NCBI RefSeq assembly: GCF_031082405.1
Contig: NZ_JAVHJU010000067.1
Location: 124,001-188,000 of the forward strand
Source of the DNA: Amycolatopsis sp. A133
GTDB taxonomy: Bacteria; Actinomycetota; Actinomycetes; Mycobacteriales; Pseudonocardiaceae
Length of the DNA stretch: 64,000 nucleotides
Direction of reading: 5' to 3'
Below, one piece after another: positions 48,879 to 57,122 of the stretch; the stretch's first letter is position 1; every line of letters begins with the position of its first letter. Both the position numbers and the translations under genes were made by a program. The notes below the pieces were generated by a model, which had not been told where the DNA came from, made no database searches, and saw only the letters and a program-made list of their open reading frames with translations.

Positions 48879-50183
48879 ATGCCCACGTACAAACAATTTC
48901 CCCTGGCCGACACGGCGGAGGGGCTGACCGAAGCCGACATCCTGTCCTGGCACGTGAAGCCGGGCGACGCCGTGACGGTGAACCAGATCGTGGTCGAGAT
49001 CGAGACCGCGAAGGCCGCCGTCGAGCTGCCGATCCCGTGGGCCGGGGTCGTCACGGAACTGCACGTCGAGCCGGGGCAGACGGTGGAGGTCGGCACGCCG
49101 ATCCTCACGATCGACGTCGATCCCGGCGGCGCCGCGGCTCCGGCTGCCGCTCCCGCTGCTCCTGCCCCGGCGCCGGCCGAGGAAGAGGAGATGAAGCCGC
49201 TGGTCGGCTACGGCTCCAAGGCCGTCGTCACGCAGCGGCGGGCGCGGAGGGGCGCTGAACCCGCTCCGGTGGCTGCTGTTGCTGCCCCTGTCGCTCCTGC
49301 TCCGGTGGCTCCGCGCGGTGGGTACGTCCCGCTCGCGAAGCCGCCGGTGCGGAAGCTCGCGAAGGAGCTCGGCGTCGACCTGCACACGCTGACCGGCACC
49401 GCGGACGGCGGCGTCATCACGCGTGAAGACGTCGAGCGCGCCGCCAACGGGACTCCGGTCGTCGCGTCCACTGTGGACAGCGGAACCCGCGAGCGGCGCG
49501 TGCCGATCAAGGGTGTCCGGAAGATGACCGCGGCGGCGATGGTGCAGAGCGCGTACACCGCTCCGCACGTCACGGAGTTCCTGACCATCGACGTCACGCC
49601 GATGATGGAGTTCCGCGAGAAGCTCAAGAAGTCGCGGGAGTTCGCCGGGGTCAAGGTCACGCCGCTGACGTTCGCCGCGAAGGCCGTGTGCCTGGCGGCG
49701 AAGCGGACCCCGGACATCAACGCGGTCTGGGACGAGCAGGCGCAGGAGATCGTCTACAAGGACTACGTGCACCTCGGGATCGCCGCGGCCACGCCGCGCG
49801 GGCTGATCGTGCCCAAGGTCCGCGACGCCGACTCGCTGTCGCTCAAGGAGCTGGCGCAGGCGCTGACGACGCTGACCGAGGTCGCCCGCGAGGGCAAGAC
49901 GTCGCCGGCGGACATGGCGAACGGCACGATCACCATCACGAACGTGGGCGTGTTCGGCGTCGACACCGGCACGCCGATCATCAACCCGGGCGAATCCGCG
50001 ATCCTGTGCCTCGGCGCGATCAAGGACCAGCCGTGGGTGGTGGACGGCGAGATCAAGGTCCGCAAGGTCCTCCAGCTGTCGCTGAGCTTCGACCACCGCG
50101 TGGTCGACGGCCAGCAGGGCTCGGAGTTCCTAGCCGACGTCGGCGCCCTTCTGGCCGACCCGGCGATGGCGATGACGTACTGA
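48879..50183 (+). CDS. bkdC: 2-oxoacid dehydrogenase E2 (dihydrolipoamide acyltransferase)
   Basis: 434 aa. Lipoyl domain with the lipoylated Lys at residue 45 (EIETAKAAVELP); an Ala/Pro-rich linker; peripheral subunit-binding domain around residues 147-183 (LAKPPVRKLAKELGVDLHTL); inner-core acyltransferase with SFDHRVVDG (catalytic His near 406, Asp near 410). It moves the acyl group from E1 to CoA. A perfect hairpin follows. No E3 (lipoamide dehydrogenase) gene is present; it must be shared from another locus. Confidence 0.93.
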   Translation: MPTYKQFPLADTAEGLTEADILSWHVKPGDAVTVNQIVVEIETAKAAVELPIPWAGVVTELHVEPGQTVEVGTPILTIDVDPGGAAAPAAAPAAPAPAPAEEEEMKPLVGYGSKAVVTQRRARRGAEPAPVAAVAAPVAPAPVAPRGGYVPLAKPPVRKLAKELGVDLHTLTGTADGGVITREDVERAANGTPVVASTVDSGTRERRVPIKGVRKMTAAAMVQSAYTAPHVTEFLTIDVTPMMEFREKLKKSREFAGVKVTPLTFAAKAVCLAAKRTPDINAVWDEQAQEIVYKDYVHLGIAAATPRGLIVPKVRDADSLSLKELAQALTTLTEVAREGKTSPADMANGTITITNVGVFGVDTGTPIINPGESAILCLGAIKDQPWVVDGEIKVRKVLQLSLSFDHRVVDGQQGSEFLADVGALLADPAMAMTY

Positions 50184-50188
50184 CGCAC

Positions 50189-50234
50189 TGACATAGGGCG
50201 TTTCGGTATTCCAATACCGAAACGCCCTATGTCA
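50189..50234 (+). terminator. Terminator after the E1-E2 operon
   Basis: 22-bp perfect arms (TGACATAGGGCGTTTCGGTATT and its complement) around a CC loop, five bases after the E2 stop. Unusually long and perfect; no T-run directly after (CGCTTT follows). Confidence 0.8.
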
Positions 50235-50411
50235 CGCTTTAGACTCCTTACGGGCGCAATTCAGCCGCGAGTCGAAATCTGGACGGCAACAATAAGTTAC
50301 ACATTGACAGTTCAGGTTACCAGACTGGCAAGAGGTCACTCAACGTAACAGCGACCTTCACTCTCGCGACAGTCCGAAGCAATGCCGGACTTCAAACGAG
50401 AGGTTGCCCCC

Positions 50412-51986
50412 ATGAGCGTGGAACTGAATGTCGACAGTCTTCTCGAGGGCAACCAGCCCGACAAGGAGCAGGTACAACGCATCGCCAAGGCGTATTCCAC
50501 AGCACTGGCACTCTCCATGATCAACGGCGAAGATCGTCCCTTTGCCCGAGTGTCCGAAAATGTGGAAATCGATCACGGCGAGTGCCGAAGACAACTGGCG
50601 ATCGACTGGCACTTGCCGACCCTCATACAAGCACTGCCGGGTAACACCTTGATGAGCGACCCGAAGTTCATTAGTGCGTTCAACGAGATGAATCCAATAC
50701 TCGTGGTACCGATCTTCATAGTCCGAAAAGGGCGCTTGATGAACAACTTCTGCGTCGAAGACTCCTCCGGCGGGAAGCTGTACCTGTGCGGCACCGATGA
50801 GTGGCAGAAGCGCACCCGTCTTATGCTCCGCTTCTTCTGGGGACTCGTCGACCTCGTGCCGGTCGAGAAAGGCTCTTACACCGAAGGCCGGCTGGCCGAA
50901 CTCAAGCGGCGGTACCTGGAACTCCCGACCATGGATGCAGGTGCCGCCACCGAGCGGGTAGAGGCGGTCGTGGGTGAACTGGGGACGGTCGGAGTGCCGT
51001 TTTATCCGGGCGTGTTGGGGCGGTTGAGGTACGTCGGCAACTACGTGGCCAAGAGGCACCTGATCTGGCTACACCTGACCAGCAGACCCGGGCAGGCCGT
51101 GCGCCTCAACGTCTCGTACCGCACCAGGTTCTCGGCTGACTACCTGCCGAAACCCAAGAACGGCCACCATCAGCCCCGAAGCCCCTACCGCAGAGTGGAC
51201 GAGTGGGTCAGGCGAGCCGTCGGGCAGGAGCCCTATGAATTCAGGATTCCACTTGCCATGCACAGCGTGTGCACGAGCTACCACTTCACCCAAACTGCAC
51301 CGCCCGGAACCTTCTTCCTGGAACAGCGCTTCGCCCACGAGCGCACCTTGGCGATGCCGAAGGACCAACAGATCGACACGTTCGACGCTGCGATCAGCAA
51401 GCTCGACAACGTGGATGTCCAAGGCAAGAACGAAGCCGGCGGTCCCGTGGCCCATCTCTACGTCCGCAACTTGCCTAGCACAGTCGGTGACCAGATCTAC
51501 GCCTACACGCTGCTACGAGAGCGACCGCCCGGCACCACGGCGCTGGTCATGTGGTTGACCTTGTTCGCCAGCATCTTCTTCTGGTTTTACTGGCTCATCT
51601 GGGACCGGCTCGTGATCGATGACACCAAGGGCATCGACGTGGCTGCACTGTTCGTCGCACTCCCAGGGTTGGCTTCTATCTGGTTTTCCCGGGCATTCAA
51701 GGACGACATCCGGCCGCGTATCCCGCTCGTGAGCCGAATCGGGTTGCTCGCGGTCGGCATGTCAGCCTTTTACTCACTGCTCGGCGTAGTCGTGCAAAGA
51801 GGGGTTTGCAACCCTGAGGCCGCTCCGTGCTCACCCATCCTCACGTCGATCTTTTCCCATCAGGTGCTGCTCGTACTCGCTGCACTACTCACCGCACTCA
51901 CTGTGTGGCTGATCGGGCGAAGGTTCCGCTTCCAAAAGAGTTATCGAGTACTCCAGAAGAACATCATCGAGCGCTACTCGCGCTAA
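50412..51986 (+). CDS. Large membrane protein of unknown function
   Basis: 524 aa; I do not recognise a family. The first ~300 residues are soluble, with IVRKGRLMNNFCVEDSSGGK, LYLCGTDEWQKRTRLMLRFF and LIWLHLTSRPGQAVRLNVSY, then VCTSYHFTQTAPPGTFFLEQ, a beta-rich segment, and four C-terminal helices (TTALVMWLTLFASIFFWFYW; VAALFVALPGLASIWFSR; LLAVGMSAFYSLLGVVV; LLVLAALLTALTVWLIG), ending with FRFQKSYRVLQKNIIERYSR. Codon use is clearly less G/C-rich than in the flanking core genes, which suggests transfer. GAGAGG eight bases before the ATG at 50412 fixes the start. The next gene is 21 bp downstream, likely one operon. Confidence 0.75.
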   Translation: MSVELNVDSLLEGNQPDKEQVQRIAKAYSTALALSMINGEDRPFARVSENVEIDHGECRRQLAIDWHLPTLIQALPGNTLMSDPKFISAFNEMNPILVVPIFIVRKGRLMNNFCVEDSSGGKLYLCGTDEWQKRTRLMLRFFWGLVDLVPVEKGSYTEGRLAELKRRYLELPTMDAGAATERVEAVVGELGTVGVPFYPGVLGRLRYVGNYVAKRHLIWLHLTSRPGQAVRLNVSYRTRFSADYLPKPKNGHHQPRSPYRRVDEWVRRAVGQEPYEFRIPLAMHSVCTSYHFTQTAPPGTFFLEQRFAHERTLAMPKDQQIDTFDAAISKLDNVDVQGKNEAGGPVAHLYVRNLPSTVGDQIYAYTLLRERPPGTTALVMWLTLFASIFFWFYWLIWDRLVIDDTKGIDVAALFVALPGLASIWFSRAFKDDIRPRIPLVSRIGLLAVGMSAFYSLLGVVVQRGVCNPEAAPCSPILTSIFSHQVLLVLAALLTALTVWLIGRRFRFQKSYRVLQKNIIERYSR

Positions 51987-52007
51987 TATCTCGGAAAGGT
52001 GTCTACG

Positions 52008-52283
52008 ATGGCCGGAGAGAGCATCATGGACTTCATGCGACCCCAAGTCGAAGAGATCTTGGACTTGGCCGTCAAGGCTGGCCCGGACACGTTCAGCGAT
52101 GAAGCACAACGCGTGCTGTTGAGCGACGACGACGGCGACAAGGCCATCTTCTCTGCGGCGGCCCGGCAGCCGTTCATCGTCGCGTCCGACGCCGCATCCG
52201 CCGCGCGGCTCCCCAACCTGGTGCCGGAGTCGTGGCGCCCACACTTCACGGAGTTGGTTCTTCGCGCCGTCGACGACGAGTGA
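52008..52283 (+). CDS. Small acidic protein, partner of the upstream membrane protein
   Basis: 91 aa, acidic, helical: FMRPQVEEILDLAVKAGPDT, FSDEAQRVLLSDDDGDKAIF, SAAARQPFIVASDAASAARL, then WRPHFTELVLRAVDDE. No motif known to me. ATG at 52008 with GGAAAGG upstream; GTG three codons earlier is possible. It follows the membrane protein at 21 bp and is closed by a hairpin, so the two make a self-contained module. Confidence 0.7.
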   Translation: MAGESIMDFMRPQVEEILDLAVKAGPDTFSDEAQRVLLSDDDGDKAIFSAAARQPFIVASDAASAARLPNLVPESWRPHFTELVLRAVDDE

Positions 52284-52601
52284 CTGAATCAAGGACGCAT
52301 TGAGGGCCGCCTCGTTCGAGATGGCCCTCAGCGTTTCCGGAAGACGATCTTCCCCACGTAGAGGTCGAGGTGGGTTCATCGAGGTCGGCGCGGGTTCGCG
52401 GCGGCGTGTCGCCGGCTTGGTCTTCGACCAGCCTGAGTTGGACCTGGCGTTGCTCCAGTATGTGCTGCCTGATGTCAACGAGCAGCGCGTCGATCTCCTC
52501 GGTGACGACACTCGTCGCTATGCGAGGGGCGTCGCCGCACCGGCGCCACGGCAAGAACCGCCAGTCCTGAGCTCCGACACGGCGAGCCTTTACCCATTTG
52601 A
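52284..52601. other. Gap between the unknown module and TetR, with terminator
   Basis: TGAGGGCC (52301-52308) pairs with GGCCCTCA (52323-52330) and is followed by GCGTTT, a probable terminator of the two-gene module. The remaining sequence contains one minus-strand frame (to about 52510) with the protein-like phrase TEEIDALLVDIRQHILEQRQ, but it runs through the hairpin, lacks a ribosome-binding site and is better left unannotated, perhaps a relic. Confidence 0.5.
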
Positions 52602-52621
52602 CGGAGTGAGCACTCACTCCG
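52602..52621. promoter_or_regulatory. 20-bp palindrome upstream of the TetR-ABC operon
   Basis: CGGAGTGAG-CA-CTCACTCCG, perfect 9-bp arms, ends 13 bp before the TetR ATG. Autorepression operator is the natural reading. Confidence 0.75.
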
Positions 52622-52634
52622 CATACTGGACGTC

Positions 52635-53264
52635 ATGACACCAGCACCCGAAACCCGGCGGAGAGCGCCGGGCATGAGCGTCGAAGCCCGGCGCACCATG
52701 ATCGTGCACGCGGTGCTGCCGCTCCTGATGGAGCACGGCACCGGCGTCACGACCAGCCAGATCGCCCGCGCCGCCGGCATCGGCGAGGGCACCATCTTCC
52801 GCGCGTTCAAGGACAAGGACGAGCTCTTCGACGCCTGCACCGCCGAGGCGCTGCGGCCCGACCACGTCCTCGACGCGATCGCCGACATCCCCCTGGACCA
52901 GCCCCTCGAAGAGCGGCTCGTCGAGGCCGCCGAGGCACTCGGCGCCCACCTCGAACGGATGGGCGTGCTGATGGGCGCCCTGCACGCGTCCGGACGGCAC
53001 AAGCTGCGCGATCCCGAGCAGCGCCTCAAAGACCGGCGCAGCTCGTGGAAGGGCGGCCGCCGCGAGTCGATGGCCGCCATGCGCGGGGCGATGGTCGACC
53101 TGTTCACCCCCGAGAAGGACCGGCTGCGGCTGCCGCCCGAGCAGCTCGCCTCCCTGTTCCTGGCCCTGCTCTTCGGCGGCCGCCCGATGGCGGCGGACAG
53201 CGACGCACCCACCACGCGCCAGGTGGTCGACGTCTTCCTGCGCGGCGCCGTGGAGGCTCAGTGA
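52635..53264 (+). CDS. TetR-family regulator of the adjacent ABC exporter
   Basis: 209 aa. VEARRTMIVHAVLPLLMEHG, TTSQIARAAGIGEGTIFRAF, KDKDELFDACTAEAL form the helix-turn-helix domain (about residues 18-65). Effector domain unremarkable. The gene carries a 20-bp palindrome in front and overlaps the exporter gene by GTGA, so it forms an autoregulated operon. Confidence 0.88.
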   Translation: MTPAPETRRRAPGMSVEARRTMIVHAVLPLLMEHGTGVTTSQIARAAGIGEGTIFRAFKDKDELFDACTAEALRPDHVLDAIADIPLDQPLEERLVEAAEALGAHLERMGVLMGALHASGRHKLRDPEQRLKDRRSSWKGGRRESMAAMRGAMVDLFTPEKDRLRLPPEQLASLFLALLFGGRPMAADSDAPTTRQVVDVFLRGAVEAQ

Positions 53265-55231
53265 TCCCGGGCGGTGGGGGCGGCATGGAGTTCGTGCTGG
53301 CTCGGCGCGGCCGGCGCCGGCACGCCGTGACGGTGCCGGAAAGCGGGCTCACCGGGCCCGTCGACATTCCCGAACCGAAGCAGGACGACCAGCCGAAGGA
53401 CCTGCGCTCGCGGCTGAAGCGCGCGAAGACGTCCGTGGCGGGCACGGTCCGCGGGCTGCCGAAGGTCGTGAAGCTGACGTGGCAGGCCAGCCCCGTCCTG
53501 ACGATCCTCCTGGCGCTGATCACGCTGTTGTCGGGGCTCCTGCCGACTGCGACCGCGTACATCGCGAAGCTGCTGCTCGACTCGGTCGTCGCGGCGATCC
53601 AGGGCAAGGGGACCACGGCCGACATCGTGCACGTCGCGCTCTTCCAGTTCGCGGTGCTCGCCGCGACCGCGATCAGCAGCGCGCTGACGTCGATCGCGCA
53701 GACGCTGCTGCAGGAACGCATGACGCTGACCATCCGCCACCAGGTGATGGCCCACGCCAGCGAGCTGCACCTGGCGTACTTCGAGGGGTCCGCGTCCTAC
53801 GACATGCTGCGCCAAGCCGCGCAGGAAGCGCCGACGCGGCCGCTGTCGATGATGAACTCCGCGCTGGGGCTCGTGCGGACGCTGATCACGTTCGGCAGCA
53901 TGATCGCGCTGCTCGTCGCGATCAGCCCGCTGCTGGCCCTGGTCGCGCTGGTGGCGCCGATCCCGGCGTTCATCTCGCAGTCAAAGTACGGCTCGCGCGC
54001 GTTCTGGCTGACGTTCCTGATGTCACCGATCAAGCGGCGGATGGATTACCTGTCTTCGCTGGTCACCACGGACACGTACGCGAAGGAGACGAAGCTGTTC
54101 GGGCTCGGCCCGTACTTCGTCGACCGCTTCCGCCGGCTGGGGGTCGTCTCGTACGAACGGCAGCGGAAACTGACGATCAACCGCAACATCAGTTCGACGT
54201 CTTGGGGGCTGCTGAGCACGCTCGCGGGCTCGGCGATCGCGCTGTACATCGCCCTGGAGGCGGTCGGCGGCCGGCTCACGCTCGGCGACCTGGCGTTGTA
54301 CACGGCCGCGGCGACGTCCGTGCAGACGTCGGTGTCCGGGCTGTTCACGGCGTTTTCGGGGATGTACGAGAACAACCTGTACCTCGACACGCTGTACCGG
54401 TTCCTGGACACAAAACCCGAGATCACGGCACCTCCCTCGCCACGTCCATTTCCGTCCCGGGTGGACGGTCACATCGAGTTCGACTCGGTCACGTTCGCGT
54501 ACCCGGGATCGGATGAGCCGGCCCTGGAGGACGTCAGCTTCGAGATCCGCCCGGGCGAAACGGTGGCGGTGGTGGGCCGCAACGGCGCGGGCAAGTCGAC
54601 GCTGTTCAAGCTGCTCTGCCGGCTGTACGACCCCACGGACGGGCGCATCCTGCTGGACGGCGTCGACGTCCGCGAGTACGACCCGGACGAGCTGCGCCAG
54701 AGGATCAGCGCGATGTTCCAGGACTACGTGACGTACCAGGGAACGGCGGCGGAGAACATCGGCTTGGGCGACCTTTCGCGGCTGGAAGACCGTCCCCACA
54801 TCGAGGATTCGGCCCGCCGAGCGGGCGCGGACGAGCGCATCGAGCGGCTGCCTTCCGGCTACGACAGCCCGCTCGGACGCTGGTTCGACCAGGGCGTCAG
54901 CCTGTCCGGCGGCGAGTGGCAGAAGATCGCGCTGGCCAGGGCGTTCCAGCGGGAGGCACCGATTTTGATCCTCGACGAGCCGACGTCGGCGCTGGACGCG
55001 CAGGCCGAGCACGACCTGTTCGCACGCCTGCGCGAGCTGTCCGAGGGGCGGACGACGCTGTACATCTCGCACCGGTTCTCGACGGTGCGGCAGGCGGAGC
55101 GGATCCTGTTGCTGGACCAGGGGAAGGTCGCGGAGTACGGGACGCACGAGGAGCTGATGGCGGCGAAGGCGGGGTATGCCGAGCTGTTCACACTGCAGGC
55201 ACAGGCGTACCTGGACGAGGTGCCGAGCTAG
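53261..55231 (+). CDS. ABC exporter (half-transporter, fused permease-ATPase)
   Basis: 656 aa. Six membrane helices (VLTILLALITLLSGLLPTAT; LFQFAVLAATAISSALTSI; LVRTLITFGSMIALLVAISP; LLALVALVAPIPAFIS; ISSTSWGLLSTLAGSAIALY) then a nucleotide-binding domain: Walker A VVGRNGAGKST, Q-loop FQDYVTYQGTAAENI, signature SLSGGEWQKIALARAF, Walker B PILILDEPTSALD, H-loop ISHRFS. A homodimeric or heterodimeric drug/lipid exporter. GTG at 53261 has GGAGG upstream and overlaps the TetR stop; an ATG at 53285 is the alternative. The unusual W in the signature loop replaces Q/R. Confidence 0.9.
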   Translation: MIPGGGGGMEFVLARRGRRRHAVTVPESGLTGPVDIPEPKQDDQPKDLRSRLKRAKTSVAGTVRGLPKVVKLTWQASPVLTILLALITLLSGLLPTATAYIAKLLLDSVVAAIQGKGTTADIVHVALFQFAVLAATAISSALTSIAQTLLQERMTLTIRHQVMAHASELHLAYFEGSASYDMLRQAAQEAPTRPLSMMNSALGLVRTLITFGSMIALLVAISPLLALVALVAPIPAFISQSKYGSRAFWLTFLMSPIKRRMDYLSSLVTTDTYAKETKLFGLGPYFVDRFRRLGVVSYERQRKLTINRNISSTSWGLLSTLAGSAIALYIALEAVGGRLTLGDLALYTAAATSVQTSVSGLFTAFSGMYENNLYLDTLYRFLDTKPEITAPPSPRPFPSRVDGHIEFDSVTFAYPGSDEPALEDVSFEIRPGETVAVVGRNGAGKSTLFKLLCRLYDPTDGRILLDGVDVREYDPDELRQRISAMFQDYVTYQGTAAENIGLGDLSRLEDRPHIEDSARRAGADERIERLPSGYDSPLGRWFDQGVSLSGGEWQKIALARAFQREAPILILDEPTSALDAQAEHDLFARLRELSEGRTTLYISHRFSTVRQAERILLLDQGKVAEYGTHEELMAAKAGYAELFTLQAQAYLDEVPS

Positions 55232-56586
55232 AACAGGGAGTTGCGGTGGTACTGCGGTGGTAGCGCAGTACCACCGCGAAGCTCGAGATTGTGCACGGCC
55301 AGCCGCTGCGGACCGGCGTCTTCCGAGGTGTCGACAGAGATCGCGACGGTGTCGAGCACCGAGTTCTGGATGGTGATCACCCGGTGGCGATCACCCAACC
55401 AGCTCAGGTCCAGGCGGCACCGCACCATTCGCACGTCCGAGACGGCCACTCTCGACCACCCTCCGCCGCCACCGGACCATTCGTAGCTCCGGCCCGAGAG
55501 ATTGATTTCGAGATCGGCGAAATCACACTTTTCGAATCGCAGGGTACCGGCGGAGATCGAGAAATCATCGAAGTTCACCCGCTGGACCCGGAAGCGGCAA
55601 GCGTAGAAGCCGACGGTCCGCCCGGTCAGCTCGCCGTCGGCGAAGTCCAGCACCTCGCCGACGAACTCCGCCCCCACGAAGTGGACGGCCGCACGTTCGA
55701 ACACGACGTTGGTGAAAACGGTCTCCTTGGCGGCGAACCGGGTGTCCAGGCAGCTCAGGCGGCCGCGGAACGTCGTCCGGGCGAAGGACGTCAGGCCGCC
55801 CCGGAACTCGGCGTTGTCGAAGACGACCGCGCCTTCGAAGCTCAGCCCGGCGAAGTCCGCGTTGTCGAAGACGAGGCCGGTGAAGTCGAAGTCGAGGGCC
55901 CGCCAGGAGGGTTCCGCGGTCTCCACAACTCGGTCGCGGATGGCGCGCAGCACAGCCTTCCGCACTTCGCTCTCGCCGGGTTTGTCCGAGTTGCGGGCCA
56001 GCCGGAGGTAGCCGCACAGCACGTCGACGCAGACCTGGCGCTTGTCCGCCCAGTCATCCGCCAAGCCGGCCAGGGCGTACACGCCGGTGAGCCGGACCGC
56101 CGGGCTGTCGTGCGCGAGTTGTTCGGCGGCGGACGAGAGCCGCTCGTTGAACCGCTGTTCGACCTCCCGCTGAGCGCGGTCGACGTCGAGATCGTGCTCG
56201 TCTTCGGCGACCCGCTGCTTCCGGTAGTTGACCGCGAGCAGCACGACACCGCCGAAGCCGGCGACGACCGATAGGGCAATCTTCAGCAGGTCCAGCATCT
56301 GCGGCACGTCGAAGGAGCCGGCCTTCGGGAACCGCGGCCACCCGAGGAACCACAGGAGCCCGGCCGCGGCGGTGGTCACGACCGCCATCGCCAGGAGGAG
56401 CCACCCCAGCACCGACGCGGCCATCCGCCGCCGCCGGGTCACAGCAGCTCCCGCGGCTTCGGCCTCGATGTCGTTCTCGCGAGCGGATGGGCTGCGGTTG
56501 CGCTTCAGGCTCCGTCCGTGGACGAGGAGGACCACCGCGAAAAGCAGCAGGACCGCGACCAGGAGGTAGCGCAGCCAGTCGGACAC
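55228..56586 (-). CDS. Pentapeptide-repeat membrane protein
   Basis: 452 aa. Three N-terminal hydrophobic segments (WLRYLLVAVLLLFAVVLLVH; SVLGWLLLAMAVVTTAAAGL; ALSVVAGFGGVVLLAV), a helical segment of armadillo/HEAT type (EQLAHDSPAVRLTGVYALAG; VLCGYLRLARN), then a beta-helical region of A(D/N)LXX-type repeats: DFDFTGLVFDNADFAGLSFE, VFDNAEFRGG, FTNVVFERAAVHFVGAEFVG, FEKCDFADLEINL. The same order (TM, ALAGL box, pentapeptides) is common in actinobacterial membrane proteins whose role is unknown. 4-bp overlap with the convergent exporter gene. Confidence 0.85.
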   Translation of the reverse strand: MSDWLRYLLVAVLLLFAVVLLVHGRSLKRNRSPSARENDIEAEAAGAAVTRRRRMAASVLGWLLLAMAVVTTAAAGLLWFLGWPRFPKAGSFDVPQMLDLLKIALSVVAGFGGVVLLAVNYRKQRVAEDEHDLDVDRAQREVEQRFNERLSSAAEQLAHDSPAVRLTGVYALAGLADDWADKRQVCVDVLCGYLRLARNSDKPGESEVRKAVLRAIRDRVVETAEPSWRALDFDFTGLVFDNADFAGLSFEGAVVFDNAEFRGGLTSFARTTFRGRLSCLDTRFAAKETVFTNVVFERAAVHFVGAEFVGEVLDFADGELTGRTVGFYACRFRVQRVNFDDFSISAGTLRFEKCDFADLEINLSGRSYEWSGGGGGWSRVAVSDVRMVRCRLDLSWLGDRHRVITIQNSVLDTVAISVDTSEDAGPQRLAVHNLELRGGTALPPQYHRNSLF

Positions 56587-56654
56587 GAGGGGTGACCCTA
56601 GCCGCCGGCCGGGGTGGCCGGGAGCAAAACGGACAGGTCGTTCGTTGTACGGGT

Positions 56655-57122
56655 ATGGCTGTCGCGTTCCTGCTTTACGTCTTCGCCGAGATCGCCGCGA
56701 TCTGGGCGGTGGGCTCGGCCGTCGGCGTGCTCGGCACGCTGGGCCTCCTGCTGGCCGGCGCCTTCCTGGGGTCGTGGCTGGCCCGCCGCGAGGGCGGCAA
56801 GGCCATGAGAGCGTTCACTTCGGCGGCCCGCTCGGGACGGCCGGCGGAGAAGGAACTGACCGACGGGATGCTGGTCGGGCTGGGTGGGGTGCTGATCCTG
56901 GTGCCCGGGTTCGTCAGCGACGTGCTGGGGCTGCTGTTGATCCTGCCGCCTTCGCGCGCGGTGGCGCGTCGGCTGTGGTTGAAGCGGATGGAGAAGCGGG
57001 CGGTGCGGTTCGCGAACCGTCGGCGGGGGCCGGTGATGGTGGTGGACAGCGAGGTCGTCGACTCAGAGCAGCCACGACGGGACCAGCCCACGGTGATCGA
57101 GGGTCGGATCGTGGAGAACTGA
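56655..57122 (+). CDS. fxsA: FxsA family membrane protein
   Basis: 155 aa with three to four hydrophobic segments: FLLYVFAEIAAIWAVGSAVG, LLLAGAFLGSWLARREGGKA (the FxsA G-x-x-L-L-L-x-G-A-x-x-G motif), MLVGLGGVLILVPGFVSDVL GLLLILPPSR. A basic and then acidic cytoplasmic tail follows. In E. coli FxsA overproduction suppresses phage T7 exclusion by F; the normal role is not known. The SRA-HNH gene stop on the other strand begins at the very next base. Confidence 0.88.
   Translation: MAVAFLLYVFAEIAAIWAVGSAVGVLGTLGLLLAGAFLGSWLARREGGKAMRAFTSAARSGRPAEKELTDGMLVGLGGVLILVPGFVSDVLGLLLILPPSRAVARRLWLKRMEKRAVRFANRRRGPVMVVDSEVVDSEQPRRDQPTVIEGRIVEN

Noticed and set aside
52246..52617. 123-codon minus-strand frame between the unknown module and TetR
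   Set aside because: Has one protein-like phrase but runs through a terminator hairpin and overlaps the 3' end of the upstream gene; no ribosome-binding site.
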